Positions 1 through 9,357 of a stretch of 64,000 nucleotides of DNA are shown here, in pieces. The DNA comes from Pelagibaculum spongiae. Lineage in GTDB: Bacteria; Pseudomonadota; Gammaproteobacteria; Enterobacterales; Pelagibaculaceae. Within the stretch, counting starts at the first letter, position 1. Each line of letters begins with the position of its first letter. The translations under genes and the position numbers were made by a program. The notes beneath the pieces are model-generated. The model made no database searches. It was not told the DNA's origin and saw only the letters and a list, made by a program, of their open reading frames with translations. The stretch spans positions 62,001 through 126,000 of the forward strand of contig NZ_QDDL01000011.1 of the NCBI RefSeq assembly GCF_003097315.1, given 5' to 3'.

Positions 1-682
1 CTTTACCAACCAGATTTTCTTGTGGCACATAACCCCAATAGCGGCTATCTCGACTGTTGTTTCGGTTATCGCCTAAAACAAAGTAATTGCCTTCTGGAAC
101 CTTCCAACTTCCCGATGCAGGGTTGCGTTGGTAGATCAAGATATCATGCTCTTTTTCACCGGTTTTTGTCATCAACTCTTTCGCAACACCTTGTAATGTC
201 GAGAAATCACCTAAAACCTTTTGCGGCATCAATTTATCGTTGATATAGACCACATCATCTTTATATCGAATTTCATCGCCCGGCAAACCAATCACTCGTT
301 TGATGTAATCTTGAGATGGATCTTCTGGGTAACGGAACACCGCTACATCACCTCGTTGTGGTGTATCCCCTTCCCAACCAATAACTTTGCTCTGAACAAC
401 CGGCAAGCGAACACCGTAAGCAAATTTATTTACCAGAATAAAATCACCCACCAGCAGGGTCGGTATCATCGACCCTGATGGAATTCGAAACGGTTCAAAC
501 AGAAACGAGCGAAAGACAAAAACAATTAATAGCACCGGAAAAAACGATCGTGAATATTCCACAACTAAAGGTTCATTTTTACCTACAGCTCGTTTTTTCT
601 TTAAGATCAGCAAATTTATTAACGCAACCAGCCCACTAAAAGCCACTGCAATAAATAGCAAAACCTCAAAATCAAAGTGCAT
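1..682 (-). CDS. lepB: Signal peptidase I, C-terminus cut by window edge
   Basis: Membrane serine protease that removes signal peptides from exported proteins. I translated the reverse strand from the ATG at 680-682; the reading frame stays open to base 1, so only the C-terminal end is missing. A hydrophobic N-terminal segment (about residues 5-27) and a second one (about 48-62) precede the catalytic box PSGSMIPTL, with the nucleophile Ser at residue 71. The general-base Lys is at residue 128 in YIKRVIGLPGDE, and a later GDNRNNSRDSR box is the conserved family motif. The ATG overlaps the lepA stop codon by one base (TAATG), so it is translationally coupled to lepA, the usual pairing in gammaproteobacteria. 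Identification is secure. Confidence 0.96.
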   Translation of the reverse strand, partial: MHFDFEVLLFIAVAFSGLVALINLLILKKKRAVGKNEPLVVEYSRSFFPVLLIVFVFRSFLFEPFRIPSGSMIPTLLVGDFILVNKFAYGVRLPVVQSKVIGWEGDTPQRGDVAVFRYPEDPSQDYIKRVIGLPGDEIRYKDDVVYINDKLMPQKVLGDFSTLQGVAKELMTKTGEKEHDILIYQRNPASGSWKVPEGNYFVLGDNRNNSRDSRYWGYVPQENLVGK

Positions 683-2475
683 TACTTATCTCCCACCTGA
701 AGCACGGCTAGGAATGCCTCTTGAGGGATTTCCACTGAGCCTACCTGCTTCATTCGTTTTTTACCTTCCTTCTGTTTGGCTAACAATTTCTTCTTACGAG
801 AAATGTCGCCCCCATAACACTTGGCTGTCACATTCTTGCGCAGTGCTTTTACGGTAGTTCTTGAAATAATATGGCTACCAATAGCAGCCTGGATCGCAAC
901 ATCAAACATTTGACGCGGGATCAATTCTTTCATTTTTTCAGTTAATGCTCGGCCACGTTGCATGGTGATATCTTTGTGGACGATAACCGCTAATGCATCA
1001 ACCTTATCGCTATTAATCAGAATATCTAAACGAACTAAGTCAGCTTCCTGATAACGAGCAAATTCATAGTCAAACGATGCAAATCCCCGAGAAACCGACT
1101 TCAATCGATCAAAGAAGTCTAATACGACTTCGCTCAAAGGCATTTCATAAGTCAGCTGAACCTGGTTGCCCAGATACTGCATATTCTTTTGCACGCCACG
1201 CTTATCAACACACAAAGAAATAACGTTTCCGACGTATTCCTGTGGCGTTAAAATATGCGCCTCAATAATCGGCTCTTCAATACATTCAACTTTAGATGGA
1301 TCTGGCAGACGAGAAGGATTGTCTACCGAAGTCTTGTCACCATTTTTTTGCACTACCTGATAAATAACGGTGGGTGCAGTGGTAATCAGATCTAAATCGT
1401 ATTCACGCTCCAGACGCTCCTGAATAATCTCCATGTGCAACATGCCAAGGAAACCACAACGGAAACCAAAACCAAGCGCATCTGAATTTTCAGGTTCAAA
1501 GAATAATGACGCATCGTTCAAACTCAAGCGAGCTAATGCTTCCCTGAAAGATTCATAATCGTCAGAATTTACTGGGAACAAGCCGGCATAAACACGCGGC
1601 TGGGACTTTTTAAATCCTGGCAATGCTGACTCAGCGGGATTTTTAGCCAGCGTTAGCGTATCACCAACCGGTGCACCATAGATGTCTTTAATGCTGGCAC
1701 ACATAAAACCAACTTCGCCACAATTTAACTGGCCAGTTTCTTCTCGCTTAGGGGTAAAAATACCCACCGCATCAGCCTGAAAAACTTCACCGGTCGACAT
1801 CACTTTAATCTTGTCACCTTTCTTCAAACTGCCGTGAACAATTCGAATCAGAGAAACAACACCCAAGTAGTTATCGAACCATGAGTCAATGATCAATGCT
1901 TGTAGCGGTGCATCCGGATCACCCACTGGCGGTGGAATATCACGAACGATCGCTTCCAATAAATCATCGATCCCAATGCCTGTTTTAGCACTCACCTGAC
2001 AAGCTTCATCAGCTTCGATACCGACAATATCTTCGATTTCCTGACACACCCGATCTGGGTCTGCCTGGGGTAAATCGATTTTATTGAGTACCGGAACGAC
2101 TTCCAAACCTTGTTCGATGGCGGTGTAGCAGTTGGCAACGGTTTGCGCTTCTACGCCCTGCCCGGCATCTACGATCAGCAAAGCACCTTCACAAGCACTT
2201 AATGAGCGAGAAACTTCATAGGAGAAGTCAACATGGCCGGGAGTATCGATAAAGTTCAGCTGATAGACTTCACCATCCTTTGCGGTGTAATTAAGCGTTA
2301 CACTTTGCGATTTGATGGTAATGCCACGCTCCCTTTCCAGCTCCATGGAGTCCAATACTTGGGCTTTCATTTCACGGGTAGAGAGACCGCCACAAGTTTG
2401 GATCAAACGGTCAGAGAGTGTTGATTTGCCGTGATCAATGTGAGCAATAACGGAAAAGTTACGAATATTTTTCAT
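682..2475 (-). CDS. lepA: Elongation factor 4 (LepA), ribosome back-translocase GTPase
   Basis: GTPase that acts on the ribosome and is linked to back-translocation and subunit biogenesis. The 597-residue length is normal for the family. The G1 loop AHIDHGKS is at residues 11-18, DTPGH at 77-81 and NKID at 131-134. The C-terminal LepA-specific domain ends with the [14 protein letters not shown] segment. It lies between rseC and lepB; in Pseudomonas the same order algU-mucA-mucB-mucC-mucD-lepA-lepB is known, but here no mucD lies before lepA. An 87-base gap to rseC could hold its own promoter, though I see no clear one. Confidence 0.97.
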   Translation of the reverse strand: MKNIRNFSVIAHIDHGKSTLSDRLIQTCGGLSTREMKAQVLDSMELERERGITIKSQSVTLNYTAKDGEVYQLNFIDTPGHVDFSYEVSRSLSACEGALLIVDAGQGVEAQTVANCYTAIEQGLEVVPVLNKIDLPQADPDRVCQEIEDIVGIEADEACQVSAKTGIGIDDLLEAIVRDIPPPVGDPDAPLQALIIDSWFDNYLGVVSLIRIVHGSLKKGDKIKVMSTGEVFQADAVGIFTPKREETGQLNCGEVGFMCASIKDIYGAPVGDTLTLAKNPAESALPGFKKSQPRVYAGLFPVNSDDYESFREALARLSLNDASLFFEPENSDALGFGFRCGFLGMLHMEIIQERLEREYDLDLITTAPTVIYQVVQKNGDKTSVDNPSRLPDPSKVECIEEPIIEAHILTPQEYVGNVISLCVDKRGVQKNMQYLGNQVQLTYEMPLSEVVLDFFDRLKSVSRGFASFDYEFARYQEADLVRLDILINSDKVDALAVIVHKDITMQRGRALTEKMKELIPRQMFDVAIQAAIGSHIISRTTVKALRKNVTAKCYGGDISRKKKLLAKQKEGKKRMKQVGSVEIPQEAFLAVLQVGDK

Positions 2476-2562
2476 ACAGCTGCTGGGGCGCCAATAAGGT
2501 TCAATTCACGAAAGGCGGCAAATATACCCTATTTACCGACTACGAACCATCGCCCAGCTGTA

Positions 2563-3003
2563 TCAGTGGAGCTCTGCAGAAGATGTGTCAATGACTGTTG
2601 GTTTTTCTACCAAGCGCGAAGATACCTTTGATGCGATAAAAAAACCGCTTACCAGCCCAGCAAGCACCAGCAACGCTGTGATCAGTTCATTAGTCTGAAG
2701 CACAAAACCCAGTAACAGCAAAGCACCTGCCAGCAACAATGGCAGCAAGTAGACAACCAAAACTCCTTTAAAGACAATACCATCGGGTAAAGTTAAAGTT
2801 ACCTGATCACCCTGATTGACTACTTTGGGGCAAACTGCATCGATCACCATCGCCCTTGAAGGCGTTAACATGCGACTGACCTGACCGCTGTCGCAATTAT
2901 CTGCCGAATGACATGTGCCACAAGTGCTTTGGCGAATCACCTCCACTCGGGCAATCCCTGAACGCCAATTCATTACTTTGCCTGAAGTATGTAAAAGCCC
3001 CAT
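2563..3003 (-). CDS. rseC: SoxR-reducing system / RseC-MucC family membrane protein
   Basis: Inner-membrane protein of the RseC/MucC family, associated with sigma-E regulation and, as part of the Rsx/Rse system, with SoxR reduction. It has 146 residues. The N-terminal region carries the family cysteines (Cys28, Cys31, Cys37 in the CGTCHSADNC segment), followed by two hydrophobic membrane spans at roughly residues 78-100 and 105-125. Its ATG overlaps the mucB stop codon by one base, so it belongs to the algU operon. The gene symbol follows family and position; experimental roles differ between species. Confidence 0.88.
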   Translation of the reverse strand: MGLLHTSGKVMNWRSGIARVEVIRQSTCGTCHSADNCDSGQVSRMLTPSRAMVIDAVCPKVVNQGDQVTLTLPDGIVFKGVLVVYLLPLLLAGALLLLGFVLQTNELITALLVLAGLVSGFFIASKVSSRLVEKPTVIDTSSAELH

Positions 3004-3944
3004 TATGGTTGTTCCTTAACCGTTGCCATCGCCACTTTTTGTACCGTTTGCATCGGTACACTACCAATCGCCGTCACCAAAAAACCTTTACCCGCATAAC
3101 TAAAGGCATTCATAACACCATCCGTTTTTTGCTTGGCACCGGTTACTTTTTTGTCTGCCAGTTTTTCGACAAAAACTGAAATGGCTGAAAGTCCGTCAGA
3201 ATAAACTTGATATTTAACGGTATCGCTCGACAATTCCATATGGGTCATAGTCGGCTGCTTCACAGTAAAGCCTGCAGGTAACCAACGGGTTCGCCATTCT
3301 ACTCCATTAACTTTTACTGAGCTTTCAGCAGCGACTAATGAAGATTGCGCAACATGACTAGCCGCACCATCAGGCAGTGGAATGTTTACTTGCTTAGGAA
3401 ACGTCACTGACGAAAAGGTCATGCTCTCAAGAATTTTTTGATCGTTGTATTTCTCAAATCCGAGCAAAACACCTTGCTGCTGATCCAACCACAAACGATA
3501 GCCATAACGAAAACCGTCTTTTGGTGTAATCAATACTTTCCAGACTGCTCGACCGGCAACCCGATCTTCACCAGCCAACCGCATTTGGTAATAAGCATTC
3601 AGCGCTTTGATATTATCCGGCAAAGAAAAAGGCAGTGGCACTTCACCTGAACCAATACGTGTCACACCTTGCTCGCGCACTAGACAGATTTCACCAAGGG
3701 AATCCCGAATGATTTCCCGCTTTGGACCAGTTAAATAAACCAGCCGAGTCGCCATCGCCTGATTAGAATCACGGCCACGAAAAATGCGCAAACTCTCAAT
3801 GTCTCCATTTTGAGCATGCGCATATTCACCGATAAAACCAATGTGATTCTGACTGGCTAAATATTGCTGAAGAATCTGCTGCAATTCTGGTTTCGCAGCT
3901 GCCGATGTACTAATGCACATCAACAGCAGCAAAATGCGAATCAC
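3003..3944 (-). CDS. mucB: Periplasmic regulator of sigma-E/AlgU (RseB/MucB)
   Basis: Periplasmic sensor that binds the anti-sigma factor MucA/RseA and shields it from proteolysis until envelope stress. It has 313 residues with an N-terminal signal peptide (MIRILLLLMCISTSAAA). The lipoprotein-like beta domain follows, with the small C-terminal MucB/RseB domain ending near ATVKEQP. The start codon is GTG at 3942-3944 and overlaps the mucA stop as GTGA, indicating coupled translation. The assignment rests on the protein and on its place between mucA and rseC. Confidence 0.92.
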   Translation of the reverse strand: MIRILLLLMCISTSAAAKPELQQILQQYLASQNHIGFIGEYAHAQNGDIESLRIFRGRDSNQAMATRLVYLTGPKREIIRDSLGEICLVREQGVTRIGSGEVPLPFSLPDNIKALNAYYQMRLAGEDRVAGRAVWKVLITPKDGFRYGYRLWLDQQQGVLLGFEKYNDQKILESMTFSSVTFPKQVNIPLPDGAASHVAQSSLVAAESSVKVNGVEWRTRWLPAGFTVKQPTMTHMELSSDTVKYQVYSDGLSAISVFVEKLADKKVTGAKQKTDGVMNAFSYAGKGFLVTAIGSVPMQTVQKVAMATVKEQP

Positions 3945-4561
3945 TGCCCAGACTCCTGAGTCAGAACTGGCGAGTAAGGTGCGGCGTTTTTATCGCCGTC
4001 AACCTGTTGCCGCGCATGGTTGCGCAAATTGTTTTGCAATTTGGCTTCAATTTCTGGAGGTAAGTTAGCGGCAGGTTGTTTCACCAGCTGCAAACCTTGT
4101 TGATCCAGATTCGGCAATGCATTGGTTGCCTGGGGTACTTTTTCAACCAACTGCGGCGTGCCAATTTGTTCAACTGGCTGCAACCAACGAACACCGACGA
4201 CCGATAGCGCTGCAACTGAAGCGGCAATTGCCAAGCCTGCAATACCTTGCACAACTTTAGCCATGCCCCACTTTGCAACTTTCGGACGAATTACCTTGCT
4301 AGTATCTGCTTGTGGTAACGGCTGATCTTGTAAAGGCGAAACTTCTTGCGCATCCAGCTCCGCATTAATCCGGCCAAGCAAGCTCGAACTAGATACATCG
4401 GTTAGCTCATTGCGAATCGCATCACCGGTTAGGTGAAAGCTCGCCCATTGCTGCTTCAATTCTGGTTGTTCAGAAATTTGATCAATCAGTGCGTCTAATT
4501 GATCATCGTTCAGCTCATTGTCGATAAGAGCCGACATTTTTTCATGATTACTCATGCCCAT
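3941..4561 (-). CDS. mucA: Anti-sigma-E factor (RseA/MucA)
   Basis: Single-pass inner-membrane anti-sigma factor that holds AlgU/RpoE inactive. The cytoplasmic N-terminal part has the family signature SALIDNELNDDQLDALID, a membrane span lies near residues 100-120 (IAGLAIAASVAALSVVGV), and the periplasmic tail ends at the stop. A longer frame runs upstream into algU, but I chose the ATG at 4559-4561 (206 residues, starting MGMSNHEK) because AGGTGG lies about nine bases before it; the ATG six bases on is the alternative. The gene is 14 bases downstream of algU and overlaps mucB by four bases. Confidence 0.93.
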   Translation of the reverse strand: MGMSNHEKMSALIDNELNDDQLDALIDQISEQPELKQQWASFHLTGDAIRNELTDVSSSSLLGRINAELDAQEVSPLQDQPLPQADTSKVIRPKVAKWGMAKVVQGIAGLAIAASVAALSVVGVRWLQPVEQIGTPQLVEKVPQATNALPNLDQQGLQLVKQPAANLPPEIEAKLQNNLRNHARQQVDGDKNAAPYSPVLTQESGQ

Positions 4562-4575
4562 CGTAATGTTCCACC

Positions 4576-5151
4576 TTAAAGCATAGGGCCAATTCTTTTC
4601 TCGACAGCTTCGCGGGCCCTGAATATTCGTGAACGAACGGTGCCTACTGGGCATCCCATGACTTCTGCAATTTGTTCATAACTGAAACCTTCCAGTTCTC
4701 GCAGCGTCAGGGCTGTTCGCAAATCTTCGGGTAGCTTTTCGATTGTTTCAAAGATCACGTCTTTCAACTGATCTCTGGCTATCAATCGTTCCGGCCCCCC
4801 CTGCTCATGAAGACCACTGTCTGCGCTAAATTGTTCCGCTTCCGAGGCCTCCAGATCTGAATGACCGGGCGGTCGGCGCGACAAGGCAGCCAAATGGTTC
4901 TTTGCAGTATTTATCGCAATTCGATACAGCCAAGTGTAAAAAGCACTCTCGTTTCTGAATCTGGGTAATGCGCGATAAGCTTTAATGAACGTTTCTTGGG
5001 CGACATCTTGTGCATCACCAAAATCACGGACATATCGGCCAATCAAATTCAAGATACGTTGTTGGTACTTCAACACAAGAAGATCGAATGCTTTGCGATC
5101 CCCTTCTTGCACCCGCTCAACCAAGCGCCGGTCCAGATCTTGTTCACTCAT
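4576..5151 (-). CDS. algU: RNA polymerase sigma factor AlgU/RpoE (ECF sigma-E)
   Basis: Extracytoplasmic-function sigma factor directing the envelope-stress response. It has 191 residues with sigma-70 region 2 at roughly 10-90 (KAFDLLVLKYQQRI, DAQDVAQETFIKAY) and region 4 at roughly 130-185, ending in GCPVGTVRSRIFRAREA. The start ATG follows AAGAGG at eight bases spacing. It is first in the operon algU-mucA-mucB-rseC and is divergent from nadB, as in Pseudomonas. A candidate self-recognised promoter is listed upstream. Confidence 0.97.
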   Translation of the reverse strand: MSEQDLDRRLVERVQEGDRKAFDLLVLKYQQRILNLIGRYVRDFGDAQDVAQETFIKAYRALPRFRNESAFYTWLYRIAINTAKNHLAALSRRPPGHSDLEASEAEQFSADSGLHEQGGPERLIARDQLKDVIFETIEKLPEDLRTALTLRELEGFSYEQIAEVMGCPVGTVRSRIFRAREAVEKRIGPML

Positions 5152-5190
5152 CCGGCATGCCTCTTAAAACCATCGAGCTGGTTTGTCTTC

Positions 5191-5217
5191 ATAGACAGGT
5201 AAATATTCAAATAGTTT
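5191..5217 (-). promoter_or_regulatory. Candidate sigma-E (AlgU) autoregulatory promoter of algU
   Basis: On the minus strand AAACTA (-35-like, 5217-5212) and TCTAT (-10-like, 5195-5191) are separated by 16 bases. Sigma-E promoters are GAACTT, 16-17 bases, TCTGA/TCTAA, and rpoE genes normally transcribe themselves, so the position is right. The -35 keeps the critical AAC but differs from consensus at two positions. Prediction only. Confidence 0.4.
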
Positions 5218-5307
5218 CTCCAAACCGGAGGACTTTCAAAAAAATGTGGTGGACAATATGATCTACGCATAGCTTTGCCGGTCAAGGCGCAATCTAAAGA
5301 TAATAAA

Positions 5308-6972
5308 ATGTCAGATATCCATTATGATGTACTGATCGTTGGCAGCGGTGCTGCCGGCCTATCATTAGCGCTAAAACTCCCAGATCAGCTACAGGTCGGC
5401 GTGATCTGTAAAAGCCGATTAGAAGAAGGCGCCACTTATTATGCCCAAGGTGGAATCGCTGCTGTATTAGATTCAGGCGATTCCGTCGATTCTCATGTTC
5501 AAGATACCCTGATCGCCGGTGCTGGTTTGTGCGACGAACGCACCGCTCGTTTTACTGCTGAAAACGGTGCCGACGCAATTCGATGGCTCACTAGCCTAGG
5601 CGTTGAATTTACCAAGGATAATAATCCTTCGGAAAATGATCAAAATAAAACCGAAGGTGAGCTACATCTTACCCGTGAAGGCGGCCATAGCCATAGAAGA
5701 ATTGTTCATGCCGCCGATGCTACCGGAAAAGCAGTTGAAATTTCTCTAGCCGATCACGTTCGCCGCCGAAGCAATATAACGGTTCTGGAACAAACCATTG
5801 GCCTTGATTTAATCACCAATGCCGATCAAAAAAATCAGCCCGCTCGCTGCTTAGGTGCCTACGCATTAAATTTACAAAACAACCAAGTTTTTACCATCAG
5901 TGCCGGTTTGACCATTTTAGCCACCGGCGGCGCCAGTAAAATTTATCGTTACACCAGCAATCCAGATGTTTCTAGTGGCGATGGTATTGCGATGGCATGG
6001 CGCGCAGGCTGTCGAGTCGCCAACTTAGAATTTAATCAGTTTCATCCAACTTGTTTATACCACCCAATGGCTCGCTCTTTTTTATTAACTGAAGCATTAC
6101 GCGGCGAAGGCGCTTATTTAAAACGCCCAGATGGCAGCCGCTTTATGCCTGAATTTGACGAGCGTGAAGAATTGGCACCAAGAGATATCGTCGCCCGTGC
6201 TATCGACCATGAAATGAAACGATTGGGCATTGAGTGTGTTTATCTAGATATTTCACATAAACCAGCCGATTTTATAAAAAATCACTTTCCGACTATTTAT
6301 GAAAAGTGTCTGGAGCTGGATATCGACATCACTAAAAATGCAATTCCAGTGGTTCCTGCGGCCCATTATACCTGCGGCGGTATTTTAACCGACTTAAGCG
6401 GCCGTACTGATTTACCTGGTTTATATTCCATCGGTGAATGTGCTTATACCGGCCTGCACGGTGCTAATCGCATGGCCAGTAACTCGCTATTAGAATGCTT
6501 GGTTTATGCCAAAGCAGCCGCCGAGGATGCAATTAAACAACTTGAGCATTTCACTCATCAGCAACCGTTACAAAAATGGGATGATAGCCAAGTCGAAGAC
6601 TCCGATGAAGATGTCGTTGTATCTCATAACTGGGAAGAGCTTCGATTATTTATGTGGGATTACGTCGGTATCGTTCGTACCGATAAACGCCTACAGCGGG
6701 CAATGAATCGTATCGACCTTCTGAAACAAGAAGTTCACGATTATTATCGTAATTTCAGGGTGAATAACGATTTATTGGAATTGCGCAACCTATTGCAAGT
6801 TGCTGAATTAATGGTGCGCTGTGCTATGAGCCGCAAAGAAAGTCGTGGCTTGCACTTTACTCGAGATTATCCAAAAACCGATCCGGCGCTGGATAATCAG
6901 CAAACCATTCTGACTCCAGAAAATTTTCCCAAAGCGAGTTGGCCAGATCTCGAAAAAGATCAATCCAATTAG
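5308..6972 (+). CDS. nadB: L-aspartate oxidase
   Basis: FAD enzyme that oxidises L-aspartate to iminoaspartate, the first step of de novo NAD synthesis. It has 554 residues from ATG 5308 ([19 protein letters not shown], the dinucleotide-binding box). A TTG further upstream keeps the frame open, but family length and the N-terminal FAD motif favour 5308. Further family motifs are [17 protein letters not shown], the [13 protein letters not shown] segment, and the C-terminal capping domain with [11 protein letters not shown]. It is divergent from algU, a gene order shared with Pseudomonas. A GGGTGCC hairpin terminator follows. Confidence 0.97.
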   Translation: MSDIHYDVLIVGSGAAGLSLALKLPDQLQVGVICKSRLEEGATYYAQGGIAAVLDSGDSVDSHVQDTLIAGAGLCDERTARFTAENGADAIRWLTSLGVEFTKDNNPSENDQNKTEGELHLTREGGHSHRRIVHAADATGKAVEISLADHVRRRSNITVLEQTIGLDLITNADQKNQPARCLGAYALNLQNNQVFTISAGLTILATGGASKIYRYTSNPDVSSGDGIAMAWRAGCRVANLEFNQFHPTCLYHPMARSFLLTEALRGEGAYLKRPDGSRFMPEFDEREELAPRDIVARAIDHEMKRLGIECVYLDISHKPADFIKNHFPTIYEKCLELDIDITKNAIPVVPAAHYTCGGILTDLSGRTDLPGLYSIGECAYTGLHGANRMASNSLLECLVYAKAAAEDAIKQLEHFTHQQPLQKWDDSQVEDSDEDVVVSHNWEELRLFMWDYVGIVRTDKRLQRAMNRIDLLKQEVHDYYRNFRVNNDLLELRNLLQVAELMVRCAMSRKESRGLHFTRDYPKTDPALDNQQTILTPENFPKASWPDLEKDQSN

Positions 6973-6989
6973 CTTGATCTAAAATAAAC

Positions 6990-7016
6990 GGGTGCCACTA
7001 ACGAGGCACCCATTTT
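6990..7016 (+). terminator. Bidirectional intrinsic terminator between nadB and ygfX
   Basis: GGGTGCC (6990-6996) pairs with GGCACCC (7005-7011), followed by ATTTTAC. It sits between convergent genes and overlaps the 3' end of ygfX. The minus strand also has a T-rich flank, so it may stop both transcripts. Confidence 0.7.
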
Positions 7017-7435
7017 ACTTTTAAAAACCGCATCAAATAATGAAAATCTGATTTCGTTAAGTTGTCGTAGAAAAACAACAAATGCCACGGTTTATTCGAC
7101 TGAGATAAGCTGGTAGGTAAGCCACCATAAACCACCACACATCGACCCAACTGCCAAAACCCTTCTGCATTGACTCGAATCCAAAATCCGCCGTAATCGG
7201 TCAGTTTCAGCTTGCCGCCATCCTCTAGCAAACAACAGCGCCACTGGCAGCCTTGAATCGATTCACTGAAAAGTAGCAACCAAAAATTAGTCGCACCTAG
7301 TAGCAATAACCCCAGCCACCAAATCGATGATTCAGGCAATAGCAAAATTAACGCCGGCGTTGAAAATAAACCGATCGATAAAAAACCATTCCTTAGCCAG
7401 TTAGATTCCCTTAAAACAATCTCACGGCTGGACAC
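6998..7435 (-). CDS. ygfX: YgfX/CptA-family small membrane protein
   Basis: A 145-residue inner-membrane protein with two adjacent hydrophobic segments (about residues 18-34 and 38-55) and a cytoplasmic C-terminal domain, the YgfX/CptA layout. In E. coli YgfX is encoded with SdhE; it was described as a toxin affecting MreB/FtsZ, but its main role is unsettled. Here it also follows sdhE, overlapping it by 14 bases with a GTG start at 7433-7435. Sequence identity in this family is low, so the call leans on topology, size and context. Confidence 0.7.
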   Translation of the reverse strand: MSSREIVLRESNWLRNGFLSIGLFSTPALILLLPESSIWWLGLLLLGATNFWLLLFSESIQGCQWRCCLLEDGGKLKLTDYGGFWIRVNAEGFWQLGRCVVVYGGLPTSLSQSNKPWHLLFFYDNLTKSDFHYLMRFLKVKWVPR

Positions 7436-7691
7436 GTTGTAAAATTATTTCGATCATTGCTTGCAGCTGGGCATCTTCGCTGCGGGAATGCTGCATCAAC
7501 CAACCGAACAAATCAGGATCTTCCTGATCTAACAAGCGAGCAAAGGTTTGCTGCTGCGCTAATGGAAGGGTGTCAAACACTTCATCACAAAACGGCTGAA
7601 GCAATACATCTAGCTCCAACATACCGCGACGACAGTGAAAACGTAGCTTGGCCTTATTTAAAGGTGGGGTATTTTCTAACTGCTCATTCAC
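7422..7691 (-). CDS. sdhE: FAD assembly factor SdhE (succinate dehydrogenase flavinylation)
   Basis: Small soluble chaperone that promotes covalent FAD attachment to the flavoprotein subunits of succinate dehydrogenase and fumarate reductase. The defining motif CRRGMLELD (the RGxxE site) is near the N-terminus and is followed by the DPDLFGWLM segment seen in SdhE/YgfY. I chose the GTG at 7689-7691 (89 residues, close to E. coli's 88), with CAGGT six bases before it. A TTG at 7709 preceded by GAGG would add six residues and cannot be excluded. Confidence 0.88.
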   Translation of the reverse strand: MNEQLENTPPLNKAKLRFHCRRGMLELDVLLQPFCDEVFDTLPLAQQQTFARLLDQEDPDLFGWLMQHSRSEDAQLQAMIEIILQRVQP

Positions 7692-7781
7692 ATTGATACC
7701 TGTTGCCAAATTAGCCTCGAGCGCTATTCTATCAACCCTTAGCGCTCAACATAACCTCAATATCCCGAGGGAGTTACCCCC

Positions 7782-8765
7782 ATGCCATCATCCGCAATAC
7801 AGGCACTATTCAATATGAGTACAGCCACTATTCAGCAACAAATCCAGCAGCTTAATAGCGATAAATCCGGGTTAGTTCTACTGAATAATCAGGAGATGGT
7901 GCGCTTTACAGGCCCAGATACCCTTACTTTTCTTCAGGGACAATTGACCTGTGACGTTCGTCAGATAACCGATGACTGCAGCAAATTAGGCGCTCACTGC
8001 ACCGCAAAAGGCCGAATGATTTTTACATTTCGTCTGATTCGTAGCGGCGATGATCTTTTAATGGCGCTGGAGCAATCAACCGCAGACCTAGTAAAAAGCT
8101 CCCTTGGAAAATATGCAGTTTTCTCTAAAGTCACCATCGAAAAAGATGATTCAGTGGTCCGTATCGGTGCCAACCTAGTCGGTGCTCAACAATTAGCGGC
8201 ATTGCTGCAATTAACCTTGCCACAACAACTCGACCAACAAACGAGCTCAGCTGATGCCAGCGTTTGTATGGTGCATGGTTGGTCAGAGCAAAGTGCTTTT
8301 TATGAATTTACGCTGCAGCAGCCGTCTGTTGAATTGTTAAATCAATTGCAATTATTGGACAGCCAGTGCTGGAACTACCAGCAAACTCGAGCAGGCTTGC
8401 CAATTATCAGCCAGCCGCTATCTGAAGCTTTCACTCCGCATATGGTGAATTTACCTGCCGCAGGCGCGGTGAATTTTAAAAAGGGCTGTTACACCGGCCA
8501 AGAAGTGGTCGCTCGTACTCATTATTTAGGTAAGTCAAAGCGCCGGTTATGTATTGGCCAAGTAACACTAGCTAGCAAGCCCGAGCTAGACCAGCCGATC
8601 AGTAATACTGAAGGTAAGGATGTTGCAACACTGGTTTGCGCCACAGAAAGCGAAATGGTTGGCAGTTATTTAATCAGCTTCGTTGGTCGTGAAGATCAAA
8701 CCGACTTAAATATTAGTGGCAGTCCAATCGTACTGATTGATCTACCTTATTCACTGGAAAACTAG
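7782..8765 (+). CDS. ygfZ: Folate-binding tRNA-modifying protein YgfZ
   Basis: Tetrahydrofolate-dependent protein related to GcvT that supports maturation and repair of iron-sulfur enzymes and affects tRNA thiolation. It has 327 residues, and the hallmark KGCYTGQEVVARTHYLGKSK (consensus KGCYTGQE with its essential Cys) is near residue 233. The start ATG follows GGGAG by seven bases. It is divergent from sdhE/ygfX, a common gammaproteobacterial arrangement, and is followed within 20 bases by a NadD-like gene that is probably co-transcribed. Confidence 0.94.
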   Translation: MPSSAIQALFNMSTATIQQQIQQLNSDKSGLVLLNNQEMVRFTGPDTLTFLQGQLTCDVRQITDDCSKLGAHCTAKGRMIFTFRLIRSGDDLLMALEQSTADLVKSSLGKYAVFSKVTIEKDDSVVRIGANLVGAQQLAALLQLTLPQQLDQQTSSADASVCMVHGWSEQSAFYEFTLQQPSVELLNQLQLLDSQCWNYQQTRAGLPIISQPLSEAFTPHMVNLPAAGAVNFKKGCYTGQEVVARTHYLGKSKRRLCIGQVTLASKPELDQPISNTEGKDVATLVCATESEMVGSYLISFVGREDQTDLNISGSPIVLIDLPYSLEN

Positions 8766-8782
8766 AGCGCTGCTCGGGATTA

Positions 8783-9331
8783 ATGCAAATGGAACATATT
8801 GCAATTTACGGTGCTGCATTTGATCCACCGCATCTGGGGCATATGGATGTGGTGCAGCAACTCTTGCAACAGTTTGACGCAGTTTGGCTGATACCTTCAG
8901 CCAAACATGCTTTTGGTAAACAAATGTCAGACTACCAACTGCGTCTAAAAATGTTAGAAATTATTACCACTGAACAAATTTCTGAACGAGACCGCATAGT
9001 CATCAGCACACTCGAACAAGACCTACTGGAAATTGCACCAAATCAAAAAGCAATTTTCAGTTTTGATTTGCTAAATGAAGTTCAAAAACGCCAACCGCAA
9101 AGCCATATTTCGCTAGTAGTAGGGCCTGATAATGCAAAACCTGACGTTTGGAAGAAGTTCTATCGTCATCAAGATATAGAGCGAGATTTTAATCTAATTG
9201 TTGCTGAAGAACGCTTGCCCATTCGTAGCACAGACTGCCGAAAGTTGCTTCGTACTACCAATGATGATTTAAGTCATTTCACTGGAGCAGGCTTAGCTGG
9301 TTGGCTACGGAAAAACAACCTCTATATATAA
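8783..9331 (+). CDS. NadD-like nicotinate-nucleotide adenylyltransferase family protein
   Basis: Nucleotidyltransferase of the NadD/NadM type, probably adenylating (nicotinate or nicotinamide) mononucleotide or a similar phosphate. It has 182 residues; the N-terminal ATP site is YGAAFDPPHLGH (consensus GxFDPxHxGH) and the second signature is LPIRSTDCRK, where NadD usually has ISSTxIR. The Asp-Cys in that second box and the short C-terminus differ from housekeeping NadD, which usually sits beside rsfS; this copy follows ygfZ. It may be a specialised paralogue. ATG 8783 or the ATG six bases later could be the start. Confidence 0.72.
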   Translation: MQMEHIAIYGAAFDPPHLGHMDVVQQLLQQFDAVWLIPSAKHAFGKQMSDYQLRLKMLEIITTEQISERDRIVISTLEQDLLEIAPNQKAIFSFDLLNEVQKRQPQSHISLVVGPDNAKPDVWKKFYRHQDIERDFNLIVAEERLPIRSTDCRKLLRTTNDDLSHFTGAGLAGWLRKNNLYI

Positions 9332-9357
9332 GCTATATTTACGCAGATATAATTTAA

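Noticed and set aside
1-680. Plus-strand ORFs near the left edge (22-243, 221-478)
   Set aside because: They are shadows of lepB on the opposite strand, which has the full family motifs.
5275-5307. Upstream TTG start for nadB
   Set aside because: The extension would lack the usual NadB N-terminus; ATG 5308 places the FAD motif correctly.
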